Made by a program: the position numbers and the translations under genes. The notes beneath the pieces are model-generated. The model was not told where the DNA came from. It saw nothing but the letters and a program-made list of their open reading frames with translations, and made no database searches. A stretch of 64,000 nucleotides of DNA from JBFAPK01 sp040676675. Lineage in GTDB: Bacteria > Actinomycetota > Actinomycetes > Mycobacteriales > Micromonosporaceae. Numbering within the stretch: the stretch's first letter is position 1; every line of letters starts with the position of its first letter. The stretch is from contig NZ_JBFAPK010000002.1 in NCBI RefSeq assembly GCF_040676675.1, positions 496,001 through 560,000 on the forward strand, in the 5' to 3' direction. Of this stretch, positions 1 to 7,265 are shown in pieces.

Positions 1-210
1 GGGCAGCACCAGGATCAGCCCCAGGTCGCTGGCACGGGCGGCAAGGCTGGGACACCGGAACCAGCTTGTGCGGTTTCCCCCGAAGCTGTGCAGCAGGTAG
101 AGGACTGGGCAGGGCCTCCCCAACAAGGAGTAGGTCGGCGGCAGCGCGACGGTGATCGACTTCTGGCGTTCGATGGATTCGCTGAACCAGGTCTCGGTGA
201 GAATCTTCAT
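1..210 (-). CDS. Putative esterase (esterase D / PF00756-like), N-terminal part only
   Basis: Only the first 70 codons lie in the window; the gene continues past the left edge. The visible protein has an early ITVALPPTYSLLG stretch, then PVLYLLHSFGGN, a Trp, and LGLILVLP. This is the spacing of the first strand and oxyanion region of the esterase D / mycolyltransferase-like alpha/beta-hydrolase family; the catalytic Ser would lie outside the window. Its ATG overlaps the TGA of the adenylation gene (ATGA), so it is translationally coupled to that gene and is part of the leftward operon. It may release or trim a carrier-bound or acylated intermediate, which is inference. No signal peptide is visible, so it is likely cytoplasmic. 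Confidence 0.7.
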   Translation of the reverse strand, partial: MKILTETWFSESIERQKSITVALPPTYSLLGRPCPVLYLLHSFGGNRTSWFRCPSLAARASDLGLILVLP

Positions 211-1802
211 GGCTGCATGTCGCTCTTCGTCCTCAGATCGTCGACCAACGCCCGTCGGTCGATCTTGGCGGTCGAGGTGCGGGGCAGCTCGGCCACGACA
301 TACAGCCGCTCCGGCACCATGTAGCGCGGCAGACTCGCCGCACAGCGCTGGCGGAGTTCTGCCACGTCGCATGGCATCTGGTACGGAACGACGTACGCCT
401 CGATGTGCTTTTCGTCGTCGTCCCCGACCGCAACGGCGGCGACCTCACGCACGGTGTCCGCAGCGGCGGAAAGTACCGCCTCGATCTCGCCCAGCTCGAC
501 CCGGTGGCCACGCACCTTGACCATGTCGTCGCTACGGCCGCGGAAGATGAGATTCAGGTCGTCGTCGAGGCGCACCAGATCGCCTGTCCGGTATGCCGCC
601 AGCGGCTCACCGTCATCCTGGGAGACAGCTATCGTCTTGGACGTGGTCAGCGCCGGGTCGCCCCAGTAGCCCCGCATGTTGGAGTCACCCGCCACGCACA
701 GTTCACCGGTGGTGCCGGGCTTGAGCGCGAGTGGGGCGCCGTCGTGGTCGACGACGAAGACGGTGGCGTAGGGGCAGGGGCGACCGATGGGTAGGGGCTC
801 GGTGCGGCCCGGCGCCACGTCGACCGCGCGCACCTGGTGGTAGGTGCATACGTTGGTCTCGGTGGGGCCGTACAGGTTGTAGAGGCTGGCGGACGGGAGA
901 AGGGCGCGTAAGGCCCGTACTTGCGCGATAGGGAAGGTTTCGCCGGCGAACAGCACTACCCGCAGCGACGACTCGCTTAGCAACGCACTGTTCTTCGCGC
1001 TCACCATGCGTGCCAAGGCGTTGGGAACCGAATACCATACGTCGATCCGTCGCTCGACGACGAACCTGTTCAGCACGCCGCCCATGCCGACGTGGCTCTC
1101 CGGCACCAGCACGAGGCAGGCCCCGGCCCGTCCAGTGGCGAAAACATCCAGGGTGGACAGGTCGAAGTGCAACGGTGCCGACCCCGCGACCCTGTCCGTA
1201 TCCCGCAGGCCGAACTCCGCCACCGACCAGTCCACGAACGCCAGGCCGTTGCCGTGGGTCAGCGCGACACCCTTTGGCATCCCCTGGGAGCCGGAGGTGT
1301 AGAGGATGTACGCGAGGTCGTCCGAGCCGCGCGGGACTACCCGGGCCGGCAAGGATTCGCCATCGAGCGTGTCACCCCACGAGATGACGCCGGGCCGCGT
1401 CGGAGGATCGGCGCCGACGCACACTACCGAGAACTGGAGCTTCGCCAAGGCTGGGTCTTCCAGCAGCCAGAGCACCTGGTCGTCGTGGCTGATCACACTG
1501 GAAACCGCACAGTCGGAAATGATCTTGCGTGCACGTCCAGGCGGAGCACCCGGATCAATCGGGACATAGACCGCGCCGGCCTTTAGAACGCCGTACAGCG
1601 CCACGATGGACTCGATCGACTTTCGCAGCCAGATCGCTACCCGGTCCCCCGGGGCCACGCCCAGCTCCGCCAGGGCGCCGGCCAGCAACGAACTCCGCCG
1701 ATGCAGATCGTCATATGTGATCGATTCTGCGTGAAACTCGACCGCCGGCGCCGTCGGTCGCCGTTCGGCCCAGAACTCCAGGTGATCGGTCAGATTGCTC
1801 AT
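207..1802 (-). CDS. Stand-alone L-prolyl-AMP ligase (adenylation enzyme, pyrrole-2-carboxylate pathway)
   Basis: A 531-residue free-standing NRPS adenylation domain. Core motifs are in order: A3 YTSGSQGMPKG (about 168-178), A5 NLYGPTET (309-316), the RTGD motif, RGRSDDMVKVRGHRVELGEIE, and A10 STAKIDRR near the C terminus with the catalytic Lys. Aligning with GrsA by eye, the specificity positions are D214, L215, L218, Y257, L284, A286, L310, V318 and C319, that is DLLYLALVC. This is the known code of the proline ligases PltF, RedM and CloN4-type, which load proline on a discrete carrier protein for oxidation to pyrrole. The neighbouring dehydrogenase gene fits exactly. The ATG follows a GGAAG-rich leader; the first 92 nt overlap the dehydrogenase ORF. 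The likely partner is the carrier protein at 5521-5838. Confidence 0.93.
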   Translation of the reverse strand: MSNLTDHLEFWAERRPTAPAVEFHAESITYDDLHRRSSLLAGALAELGVAPGDRVAIWLRKSIESIVALYGVLKAGAVYVPIDPGAPPGRARKIISDCAVSSVISHDDQVLWLLEDPALAKLQFSVVCVGADPPTRPGVISWGDTLDGESLPARVVPRGSDDLAYILYTSGSQGMPKGVALTHGNGLAFVDWSVAEFGLRDTDRVAGSAPLHFDLSTLDVFATGRAGACLVLVPESHVGMGGVLNRFVVERRIDVWYSVPNALARMVSAKNSALLSESSLRVVLFAGETFPIAQVRALRALLPSASLYNLYGPTETNVCTYHQVRAVDVAPGRTEPLPIGRPCPYATVFVVDHDGAPLALKPGTTGELCVAGDSNMRGYWGDPALTTSKTIAVSQDDGEPLAAYRTGDLVRLDDDLNLIFRGRSDDMVKVRGHRVELGEIEAVLSAAADTVREVAAVAVGDDDEKHIEAYVVPYQMPCDVAELRQRCAASLPRYMVPERLYVVAELPRTSTAKIDRRALVDDLRTKSDMQP

Positions 1803-2976
1803 CGTTCACTTCGCTTCCGTCATTCTTCGGCCAGGTCGTACCAAGACGACTAGCGATGACCAGGCGTTGGAGGTCGGAGGTGCCCGAGGAAAGCGTCGCG
1901 CCGTACGCGTCGCGCAGGTGGCGCTCCACCCGCCCGTCCACGGTGTAGCCGAGCGCACCGTAGATCTGCATCGCATCGGAGAGGATCCCTACGGCGGCCT
2001 CGCTGACGTAGAGCTTCGCCATTTCGGGATAGATGCCCGGATCCCGCCCGTCGAGTTCGCTTGCCGCCCGGTAGGTGAGCATCCGGGACACCTCCCAGCG
2101 GATGCGCATGTCGACAAGCCGGTTGGCCACAGCCTGGAAGGAGCCGATGTGCTTGCCGAACTGGCGCCGCCTGCGGGCGTGGAGGACGCACTCCTCGATC
2201 TCCCGTTCGAGCACGCCCAGCCACGGCGCGACAAGCAGCGCCCGTTCCCACGACATGGTCTTGGCGAAGATGCTGCCGCCCTGCTTCTCCGCGCCTAGCC
2301 GGCGGGATGCCGGGATGTGACAGTCGACGAGGTCGACGATGCCCCACGGGGCCGTGCGCAGGCCCAGCTTCTCGCTGCCGACGCGCACGGATAGACCCGC
2401 GTCGCCCCGTTCTATCAAAAAGGCGGTGACGCCGGTGAAGCCGAGCCGCGGATCGACCGTCGCGTAAACGACGAAGACGTCCGCGATCGGGCCATTGGTC
2501 ACGTAGACCTTCTGCCCGTTGAGCCGATATCCCGCTCCGTCGCGCATAGCAGTCGCGGTGAGGGACAGCGCGTCAGAACCGCTGCCGGGCTCGCTCATCG
2601 CGTTGGCGCCGATCAAGCCGCCGGCGGCCAGGCCCGGCAGGTAGGTCCGTCGCTGCTCGTCGTCACCGAATAGCCAGATAGGTACGGCAACCGCGAGTAC
2701 GTGCGCGCCGACCGACATCATCAACCCGTTGTCGACGCCGCCGTACCCCATTGCCTCCATGGCCCGGACGTAGGCGACCGGACCGTGGCCGCCACCGCCG
2801 TACTCTGTTGGCAGCAGGAGCCCGTGAAGCCCGCCTTCCGCGCAGCGCAGCCATTCCCGGTGACTGAACTCGCCAGCTCTGTCACGGACGGCAACATCTT
2901 TGTCCAGGACGCCCTCGCAGAGCCTTCTGAAATGGTCATACAAGTCATTGTGCGTATCGTCCAGTTCGAACCGCAT
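1711..2976 (-). CDS. Acyl-CoA-dehydrogenase-family flavoenzyme, probable prolyl-carrier-protein dehydrogenase
   Basis: A 421-residue acyl-CoA dehydrogenase fold. Visible signatures include MSEPGSGSDALSL (FAD/substrate loop), KVYVTNGPIADVFVVYA, RRQFGKHIGSFQAVANRL and MQIYGALGYTVDGRVERHLRDA. Together with the adjacent DLLYLALVC ligase this makes it the counterpart of PltE/RedW, which oxidise prolyl-S-carrier protein by four electrons to pyrrolyl-2-carboxyl-S-carrier protein. The ATG at 2976 is preceded by GGAG; an upstream in-frame ATG at 3102 has no family sequence and is rejected. The family homology ends around TSDLQRLVIASRLG; about 40 further polar residues read 92 nt into the ligase gene, an unusually long overlap that may reflect loss of an earlier stop. 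Confidence 0.9.
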   Translation of the reverse strand: MRFELDDTHNDLYDHFRRLCEGVLDKDVAVRDRAGEFSHREWLRCAEGGLHGLLLPTEYGGGGHGPVAYVRAMEAMGYGGVDNGLMMSVGAHVLAVAVPIWLFGDDEQRRTYLPGLAAGGLIGANAMSEPGSGSDALSLTATAMRDGAGYRLNGQKVYVTNGPIADVFVVYATVDPRLGFTGVTAFLIERGDAGLSVRVGSEKLGLRTAPWGIVDLVDCHIPASRRLGAEKQGGSIFAKTMSWERALLVAPWLGVLEREIEECVLHARRRRQFGKHIGSFQAVANRLVDMRIRWEVSRMLTYRAASELDGRDPGIYPEMAKLYVSEAAVGILSDAMQIYGALGYTVDGRVERHLRDAYGATLSSGTSDLQRLVIASRLGTTWPKNDGSEVNDEQSDRSPGVLGRTATDGAGGRVSRRIDHI

Positions 2977-3050
2977 TAGACTCCGTCCATATCCATTCCT
3001 AACGATCAGCCTAGGCGGACATGCCCCACTTGAGGAGTCGAACGGGTGCT

Positions 3051-3063
3051 GTTCAACTGTCGG
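3051..3063 (+). promoter_or_regulatory. Exact repeat of the operator half-site
   Basis: GTTCAACTGTCGG, identical over 13 bp to the left arm of the palindrome at 3345-3373, but without the opposite arm. It lies 75-90 nt upstream of the ATG of the leftward dehydrogenase gene (2976), a good position for controlling that operon. It is preceded at 3021 by ATGCCCCACTTGAGG, a near match to sequence at 3473-3487. Confidence 0.5.
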
Positions 3064-3344
3064 GGCCGCCTGGGTCCCTAGCTGCTCGAGCCAGTACGAC
3101 ATCGACCGTCCCGGATGGCGCGTCGCGGTCTGGAGGTACGAAGGAGCCCATGATCGACTAGTGGGCGATGGCCAGAAGCTGTCGTGTTGGCACGCCCCGC
3201 GCGGGCCCGCCTCGACCTCCTCACCTCGGTGTCACGCTGCGCTGGACCGATTCGCTCGACGCCCCCCCAGCGAAGCACGCGGGAGGAAGACGCGATGTGT
3301 GCCGCTTGCCGCCCGAACCGGTCCTCTCCAGCGCACCGACGAGG

Positions 3345-3373
3345 GTTCAACTGTCGGCGCCCGACAGTTGAAC
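3345..3373. promoter_or_regulatory. Perfect 13-bp inverted repeat (probable operator)
   Basis: Arms GTTCAACTGTCGG and CCGACAGTTGAAC are perfectly complementary with a 3-nt spacer CGC. The dyad lies 280 nt upstream of the GTG at 3655, between two divergent operons. The left arm recurs exactly at 3051-3063. The size and symmetry suit a dimeric repressor or activator site; a transcription terminator is unlikely because no gene ends here. Confidence 0.65.
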
Positions 3374-3467
3374 AGCGCTGCGAGCAGCGAGTTGCCGCTG
3401 TACGACCTGAGCGGAGTTTTGCTTCGACAGGCGCTCGCAGCCGCGCGAAGACTGTTCGGGTGCGCTT

Positions 3468-3487
3468 GTTCAATGCCCCATTTGAAC
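3468..3487. promoter_or_regulatory. Second dyad GTTCAA-N8-TTGAAC
   Basis: Six-base arms with spacer TGCCCCAT; the outer bases match the ends of the 29-bp palindrome at 3345-3373. It lies about 170 nt upstream of the rightward operon start at 3655. With the other two elements it gives three related sites in this intergenic region. Confidence 0.45.
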
Positions 3488-3654
3488 GCTCTACTTCTCG
3501 CAGCGAGGTGCAGCTATGGTGATTTGCGCGGACGACGGAGCGGCAAGGCAGGTCGGCGGTCGTACGCCAGAGCCGGTCATGGTCTAGCCGGCCTTGGCCG
3601 ATCGAAATCCTTGGTCGGGCCAAGAGCCGGGAAATCCTGAAGAGGGGTGACCTC

Positions 3655-4110
3655 GTGCAGTACATGTTTTTGAACGGTCAAGTGGCGATCATGGTCCGGT
3701 ATTGCGTGGAACGCTACGAACAGGTCGACGGCGGTGCCCGAATCGACGTCCGCCGGGCCGAACCATATGAGGGCCACAAGCATCGTGAAGGTGCCCATGG
3801 CTACCGTGTCCTGCCGGTCGGCGACGGCGGCATTTACCGCATCGACCTCTCAATCCGTCTGGACGACGGCAGCCGCGAGCAGCGGTATCACCACCATCCC
3901 CACTTCCAGGATGGTGACGTGGGCCCACGTGCCTACGACGAAGGACTCGCCGCCGACCCGGTCGGGTGGAGTGAGCGCCAACTCCGCAATCTTCCGAAGT
4001 TGCTCACGGAGAAGGGCTACCCGGAGCTCGCCGAGTCGATCGATATTCACGAACTCGAGAAGGCCATGCCGATGATTCGGATGGCGATCGAGTCGTCACT
4101 TCAACCTTGA
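3655..4110 (+). CDS. Hypothetical protein, first gene of the rightward operon
   Basis: 151 residues; GTG start with a strong GAGGGGTGA ribosome site 5 nt upstream. I do not recognise a family with certainty. The protein is soluble, with no signal or membrane segment. It starts with a beta-rich part (YMFLNGQVAIMVRYCVERYEQ) followed by a charged middle with a QRYHHHPHFQDGD cluster of histidines and acids that could bind metal, and ends in an amphipathic helical part. Its stop overlaps the TTG start of the next gene (TTGA), so it is co-translated with the flavin oxidase and belongs to the pathway operon. Confidence 0.75.
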   Translation: MQYMFLNGQVAIMVRYCVERYEQVDGGARIDVRRAEPYEGHKHREGAHGYRVLPVGDGGIYRIDLSIRLDDGSREQRYHHHPHFQDGDVGPRAYDEGLAADPVGWSERQLRNLPKLLTEKGYPELAESIDIHELEKAMPMIRMAIESSLQP

Positions 4111-5501
4111 GCCACGGGCACGGGGCCGAACGGAGTGAACAGGCGATGGCGCCGCTCGACGAGTTGGCCGGCGGGCTCGTCGCCGGAGACCTTGTGGCAG
4201 ACCCGGATCGGATGGCGGAGTTCAGTCGTGACCAGGCGAATGACGCTGTGGTCGGTGGCCCGCTTTGCCTCGTGGTCGCGCGATGCGCCGAGGACGTCGT
4301 CAGCACACTGACCTGGGCTACCCGTCATCGGGTGCCCGTGGTGCCACGAGGCGCAGGAACCGGCCTGGCCGGCGGTGCGAACGCCGTTGACGGATGCGTC
4401 CTGCTTTCGCTGGATCAGATGAACGCGATCACCGAACTGTCTGTCGAAGACCGGCTTGCGAAGGTCGAACCGGGCGTGGTGACCGCTGACCTGGCGCGAG
4501 CGGCGGCTGAGCACGGCCTGCTCTACGGCCCTGATCCGGGCAGCGCCGAGCGGTCCACGCTGGGAGGCAATCTGGCCACGAACGCGGGTGGCTTCCGGTG
4601 CATCAAGTACGGAGTCACGCGCGATTCGGTACTGGCCCTGGACGTCGTGCTGGCCGATGGCCGGCGCATTGCCACAGGCAGCCGGGCCACCAAAGGGGTA
4701 ACCGGCTACGACCTGTCGAGCCTGTTCGTGGGCTCGGAGGGGACGCTCGGTGTCATCGTGGGTGCCACCCTTCGACTGCAAGCGAAGCCCAGCACTCCCC
4801 CGGTCACGGTCGCCGCCTACTTCAGTGATGCCACCGCAGCCGCGCGAGCATCGGTGGCGGTGGTCCGGGCGGGACTCCGGCCCAGCATGATGGAGCTGGT
4901 AGACGAGGTCACGCTGCGCGCTCTCCAACAGTGGCGGCCGGTGCCGCGGCCGCAGCCGGATGTCGCACTGCTGCTCGGGCAGGCGGACACCGCTGATGCC
5001 GCAGCCCGGCTGGCCGGGGTGTGCCGGGACACGGGTGCGCTGGCCGTCGTGGTGACCGCGGACGAGACGGAGGCGCAGGCGCTGCTGGATGTCCGCCGAC
5101 TCGCCCTCGGCGGCCTCGAACGGCTGGGCCGAACGCTTGTCGAGGACTTCGTCGTACCCCAGTCCCGGCTGCCTCAGATGACGACAGAGATCAGGAGAAT
5201 TGCGGACGAATACGGTGTGTTCGTAGGGACCGTAGCGCACGCGGGCGACGGGAACCTGCATCCGACATTCTTGTACGACCGGGATGCGGACGCGGTTCCT
5301 GAACGGGTATGGGCCGCGGCCGACCAGATGTTCGGGATAGCACTCGGACTCGGCGGGACGCTGTCCGGCGAGCACGGTGTCGGGGTACTGAAGCGCCATT
5401 GGCTGCGGGCCGAGATCGGCGATACCGGAATCGGTGTTCACGATGCCATCAAAAAGGCTCTGGACCCGCTGGGGATCATGAATCCCGGCAAGGTCCTTTA
5501 A
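4107..5501 (+). CDS. FAD-linked oxidase, GlcD / D-2-hydroxyacid dehydrogenase family
   Basis: 464 residues. The N-terminal PCMH-type FAD domain shows VPVVPRGAGTGLAGGA, GPDPGSAERSTLGGNLATNAGG and GVTGYDLSSLFVGSEGTLGVI. The C-terminal half has the metal/substrate motif HAGDGNLHP at about residue 379 and GGTLSGEHGVG, ending NPGKVL as in GlcD. The family oxidises 2-hydroxy acids (lactate, glycolate, 2-hydroxyglutarate) to 2-oxo acids. In this operon it could supply or consume an alpha-keto/alpha-hydroxy acid handled by the ligase-ketoreductase-carrier protein at 7266; that link is inference. It starts with TTG overlapping the preceding stop; an internal ATG at 4146 is possible. Confidence 0.9.
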   Translation: MSHGHGAERSEQAMAPLDELAGGLVAGDLVADPDRMAEFSRDQANDAVVGGPLCLVVARCAEDVVSTLTWATRHRVPVVPRGAGTGLAGGANAVDGCVLLSLDQMNAITELSVEDRLAKVEPGVVTADLARAAAEHGLLYGPDPGSAERSTLGGNLATNAGGFRCIKYGVTRDSVLALDVVLADGRRIATGSRATKGVTGYDLSSLFVGSEGTLGVIVGATLRLQAKPSTPPVTVAAYFSDATAAARASVAVVRAGLRPSMMELVDEVTLRALQQWRPVPRPQPDVALLLGQADTADAAARLAGVCRDTGALAVVVTADETEAQALLDVRRLALGGLERLGRTLVEDFVVPQSRLPQMTTEIRRIADEYGVFVGTVAHAGDGNLHPTFLYDRDADAVPERVWAAADQMFGIALGLGGTLSGEHGVGVLKRHWLRAEIGDTGIGVHDAIKKALDPLGIMNPGKVL

Positions 5502-5520
5502 CTATTGGGAGAGCGGGCAC

Positions 5521-5838
5521 ATGCACGACGCCGAGACGAACAGTGACGACCCACGTGCCAAAGAGGTGGCGGATAGGGTCAAGGACATCGTCATCCACGT
5601 GCTTGAGCTGCACGTCGACCGTGCGCAGTTGACTGATGACGTCCCGCTTTATTCGTCGGCGCTGCGACTGGATTCGTTGGCCCTACTCCACCTGCTGGTG
5701 AGGTTCGAGCAGGAATTCGGGATTGAGATCGACGATGAAGATGTCATGAACGCTGAACTCCGGGACGTGGGAAGCCTGGTCGAACTAGTCCGGGGACTGG
5801 TCGAGACCACCGATCACGTGAACGGCAAGAGGTTGTAG
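5521..5838 (+). CDS. Discrete acyl/peptidyl carrier protein
   Basis: 105 residues, acidic, with the phosphopantetheine motif LDSLALLHLLVRFEQEFG; Ser52 is the attachment site. The size and the helix pattern (FGIEIDDEDV after the DSL helix) match free-standing type II carriers such as PltL, RedO and CloN5, which carry proline/pyrrole. No carrier is fused to the prolyl-AMP ligase, so this is the most likely partner, although it sits in the opposite operon. It is separated by one base from the TrpB-like gene and follows the oxidase by 19 nt. It could instead carry another acyl group; that cannot be settled by sequence alone. Confidence 0.9.
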   Translation: MHDAETNSDDPRAKEVADRVKDIVIHVLELHVDRAQLTDDVPLYSSALRLDSLALLHLLVRFEQEFGIEIDDEDVMNAELRDVGSLVELVRGLVETTDHVNGKRL

Positions 5839-5839
5839 C

Positions 5840-7207
5840 ATGAAGGCCCCAAGCGATGTGTTTCCCTTGGACAAGGACCAGGTACCCACCCACTGGTACA
5901 ACATTCTGGCGGACCTCCCGATAGATGTGCCCGGTCCTCAGCGCGCCCCGCAGGCCGACAACGGGACGGTTGGTGGCGACAGTGCCGTCCGCCCCCACCT
6001 TCCCCTGTCGCTGTACCGGCAGAGCACGAGCAGTACCAGATTCATTGAGATACCCGAACCCGTCCGGGCAGAGTACCAGCGGTGGCGGCCCACTCCGCTG
6101 GTCCGGGCGACGAGGCTGGAGAAGGCGCTCGACACTCCCGCGCGCATCTACTTCAAGCACGAGGGCACCAGCCCGGCGGGTAGCCACAAGCTGAACACCG
6201 CTCTAGCGCAGGCGTACTACTACCAGCGCTCCGGGATTCGTGAAGTGGTGACCGGGACCGGGGCGGGGCAGTGGGGTAGCGCTCTCGCCATGGCCTGCCG
6301 CCCCTATGGCCTCGATGTGACCGTGTTCATGGTGCGCAGCAGTTACGAGCAGAAGCCCTACCGGGGCACTCTGATGCGGCTCTACGGTGCAAACGTTATC
6401 GTGAGTCCCAGCGATCAGACCGAGGTCGGCCGGAAGGCGTTACGGGAGAATCCCAGCTCTCCGGGCAGCCTTGGTATTGCGAACGCCGAAGCCATCGAGT
6501 ACGCGAGCAAGCGCTCCGACGCGCGATTCTCTATCGGCAGTGGTGAGAACCATGTGCTGATGCACCAGACCGTCATCGGCGAGGAAGCGCTGGCGCAGAT
6601 GGAGCTGGCTGGTGATTTTCCCGACGTCGTGATCGGCGCTATGGGCGCCGGCAGCAACTTCGCTGGACTGTCGTTTCCCTTCTATCGGGTGGCACAGGCA
6701 GAGAACAGGTCGACCCGTTTGGTGGCGGTAGAGCCGGATGCCTGCCCCAAAATGACGCGGGGACGGTATATCACGGACCATACTGACTTTTCAGGCGTGA
6801 CGCCGATGGTGAAGATGTACACGCTGGGCCGCAGGTTCTCGGCATATCCCATACACGCGGGCGGCCTGCGCTACCACGGCGCGGCGCCGATCATCAGCGC
6901 GATGTACCACGAGGGCTTGGTCGAGGCCGCCTCCTACGCGCAGTCCGTCGTGTTCGACGCCGGCGTGGGATTCGCCAGAGCCGAGGGGATCGTGCCCGCG
7001 CCGGAGTCCGCGCATGCCGTACGGGCAGCCATCGACGAGGCGCTGGCGGCACGTCAGCGGGGCCGAGAGCACGTTGTGCTGTTCAGCCTGAGCGGACACG
7101 GTCTGCTTGACCTGTCGGCGTACGAGAACCACTTGGCGGGCAACACCGTGGACGTTGCGCCGACCGACGAGGAGATCCTCGCTTCGTTAAGGGCCAGCGG
7201 GGCCTGA
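5840..7207 (+). CDS. TrpB2-type tryptophan synthase beta-like PLP enzyme
   Basis: 455 residues, fold type II PLP enzyme. AGSHKLNTA places the Schiff-base lysine at K117. TGAGQWGSALA (about 140-150) and the C-terminal SGHGLLDLSAY are typical of the TrpB2 branch rather than the housekeeping TrpB1 that pairs with TrpA. No trpA or other tryptophan gene is nearby. Stand-alone TrpB2-like enzymes catalyse beta-replacement on serine or O-substituted serine with indole or other nucleophiles, so a pathway role making a beta-substituted amino acid is likely (inference). A Shine-Dalgarno AAGAGG lies inside the end of the carrier-protein gene, one base apart, so the two are tightly coupled. Confidence 0.88.
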   Translation: MKAPSDVFPLDKDQVPTHWYNILADLPIDVPGPQRAPQADNGTVGGDSAVRPHLPLSLYRQSTSSTRFIEIPEPVRAEYQRWRPTPLVRATRLEKALDTPARIYFKHEGTSPAGSHKLNTALAQAYYYQRSGIREVVTGTGAGQWGSALAMACRPYGLDVTVFMVRSSYEQKPYRGTLMRLYGANVIVSPSDQTEVGRKALRENPSSPGSLGIANAEAIEYASKRSDARFSIGSGENHVLMHQTVIGEEALAQMELAGDFPDVVIGAMGAGSNFAGLSFPFYRVAQAENRSTRLVAVEPDACPKMTRGRYITDHTDFSGVTPMVKMYTLGRRFSAYPIHAGGLRYHGAAPIISAMYHEGLVEAASYAQSVVFDAGVGFARAEGIVPAPESAHAVRAAIDEALAARQRGREHVVLFSLSGHGLLDLSAYENHLAGNTVDVAPTDEEILASLRASGA

Positions 7208-7265
7208 CTCATCGCGCGAGCAAGCACGCACAGGGTCTCAGGAACGAACGGAGGAGCTCAGTATC

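Larger units (their letters stand above)
2977..3654. promoter_or_regulatory. Divergent control region between the two biosynthetic operons
   Basis: 678 bp without a convincing gene, lying between the leftward (dehydrogenase-ligase-esterase) and rightward operons. It is rich in dyads built on GTTCAA/TTGAAC, described as separate entries, and it also repeats the string ATGCCCCACTTGAGG (3021 on) as ATGCCCCATTTGAAC (3473 on). ORFs crossing it in several frames have scrambled, Arg-rich composition and no family signature. It probably holds both promoters and the binding sites of a pathway regulator. Confidence 0.6.

Noticed and set aside
3078..3665. 195-residue minus-strand frame in the divergent control region
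   Set aside because: Low-complexity Arg/Ser composition, no homology, and it overlaps the operator dyads.
4101..5441. 446-residue minus-strand frame opposite the GlcD-like oxidase
   Set aside because: Antisense shadow of a gene with full GlcD motifs; no ribosome site or homology.
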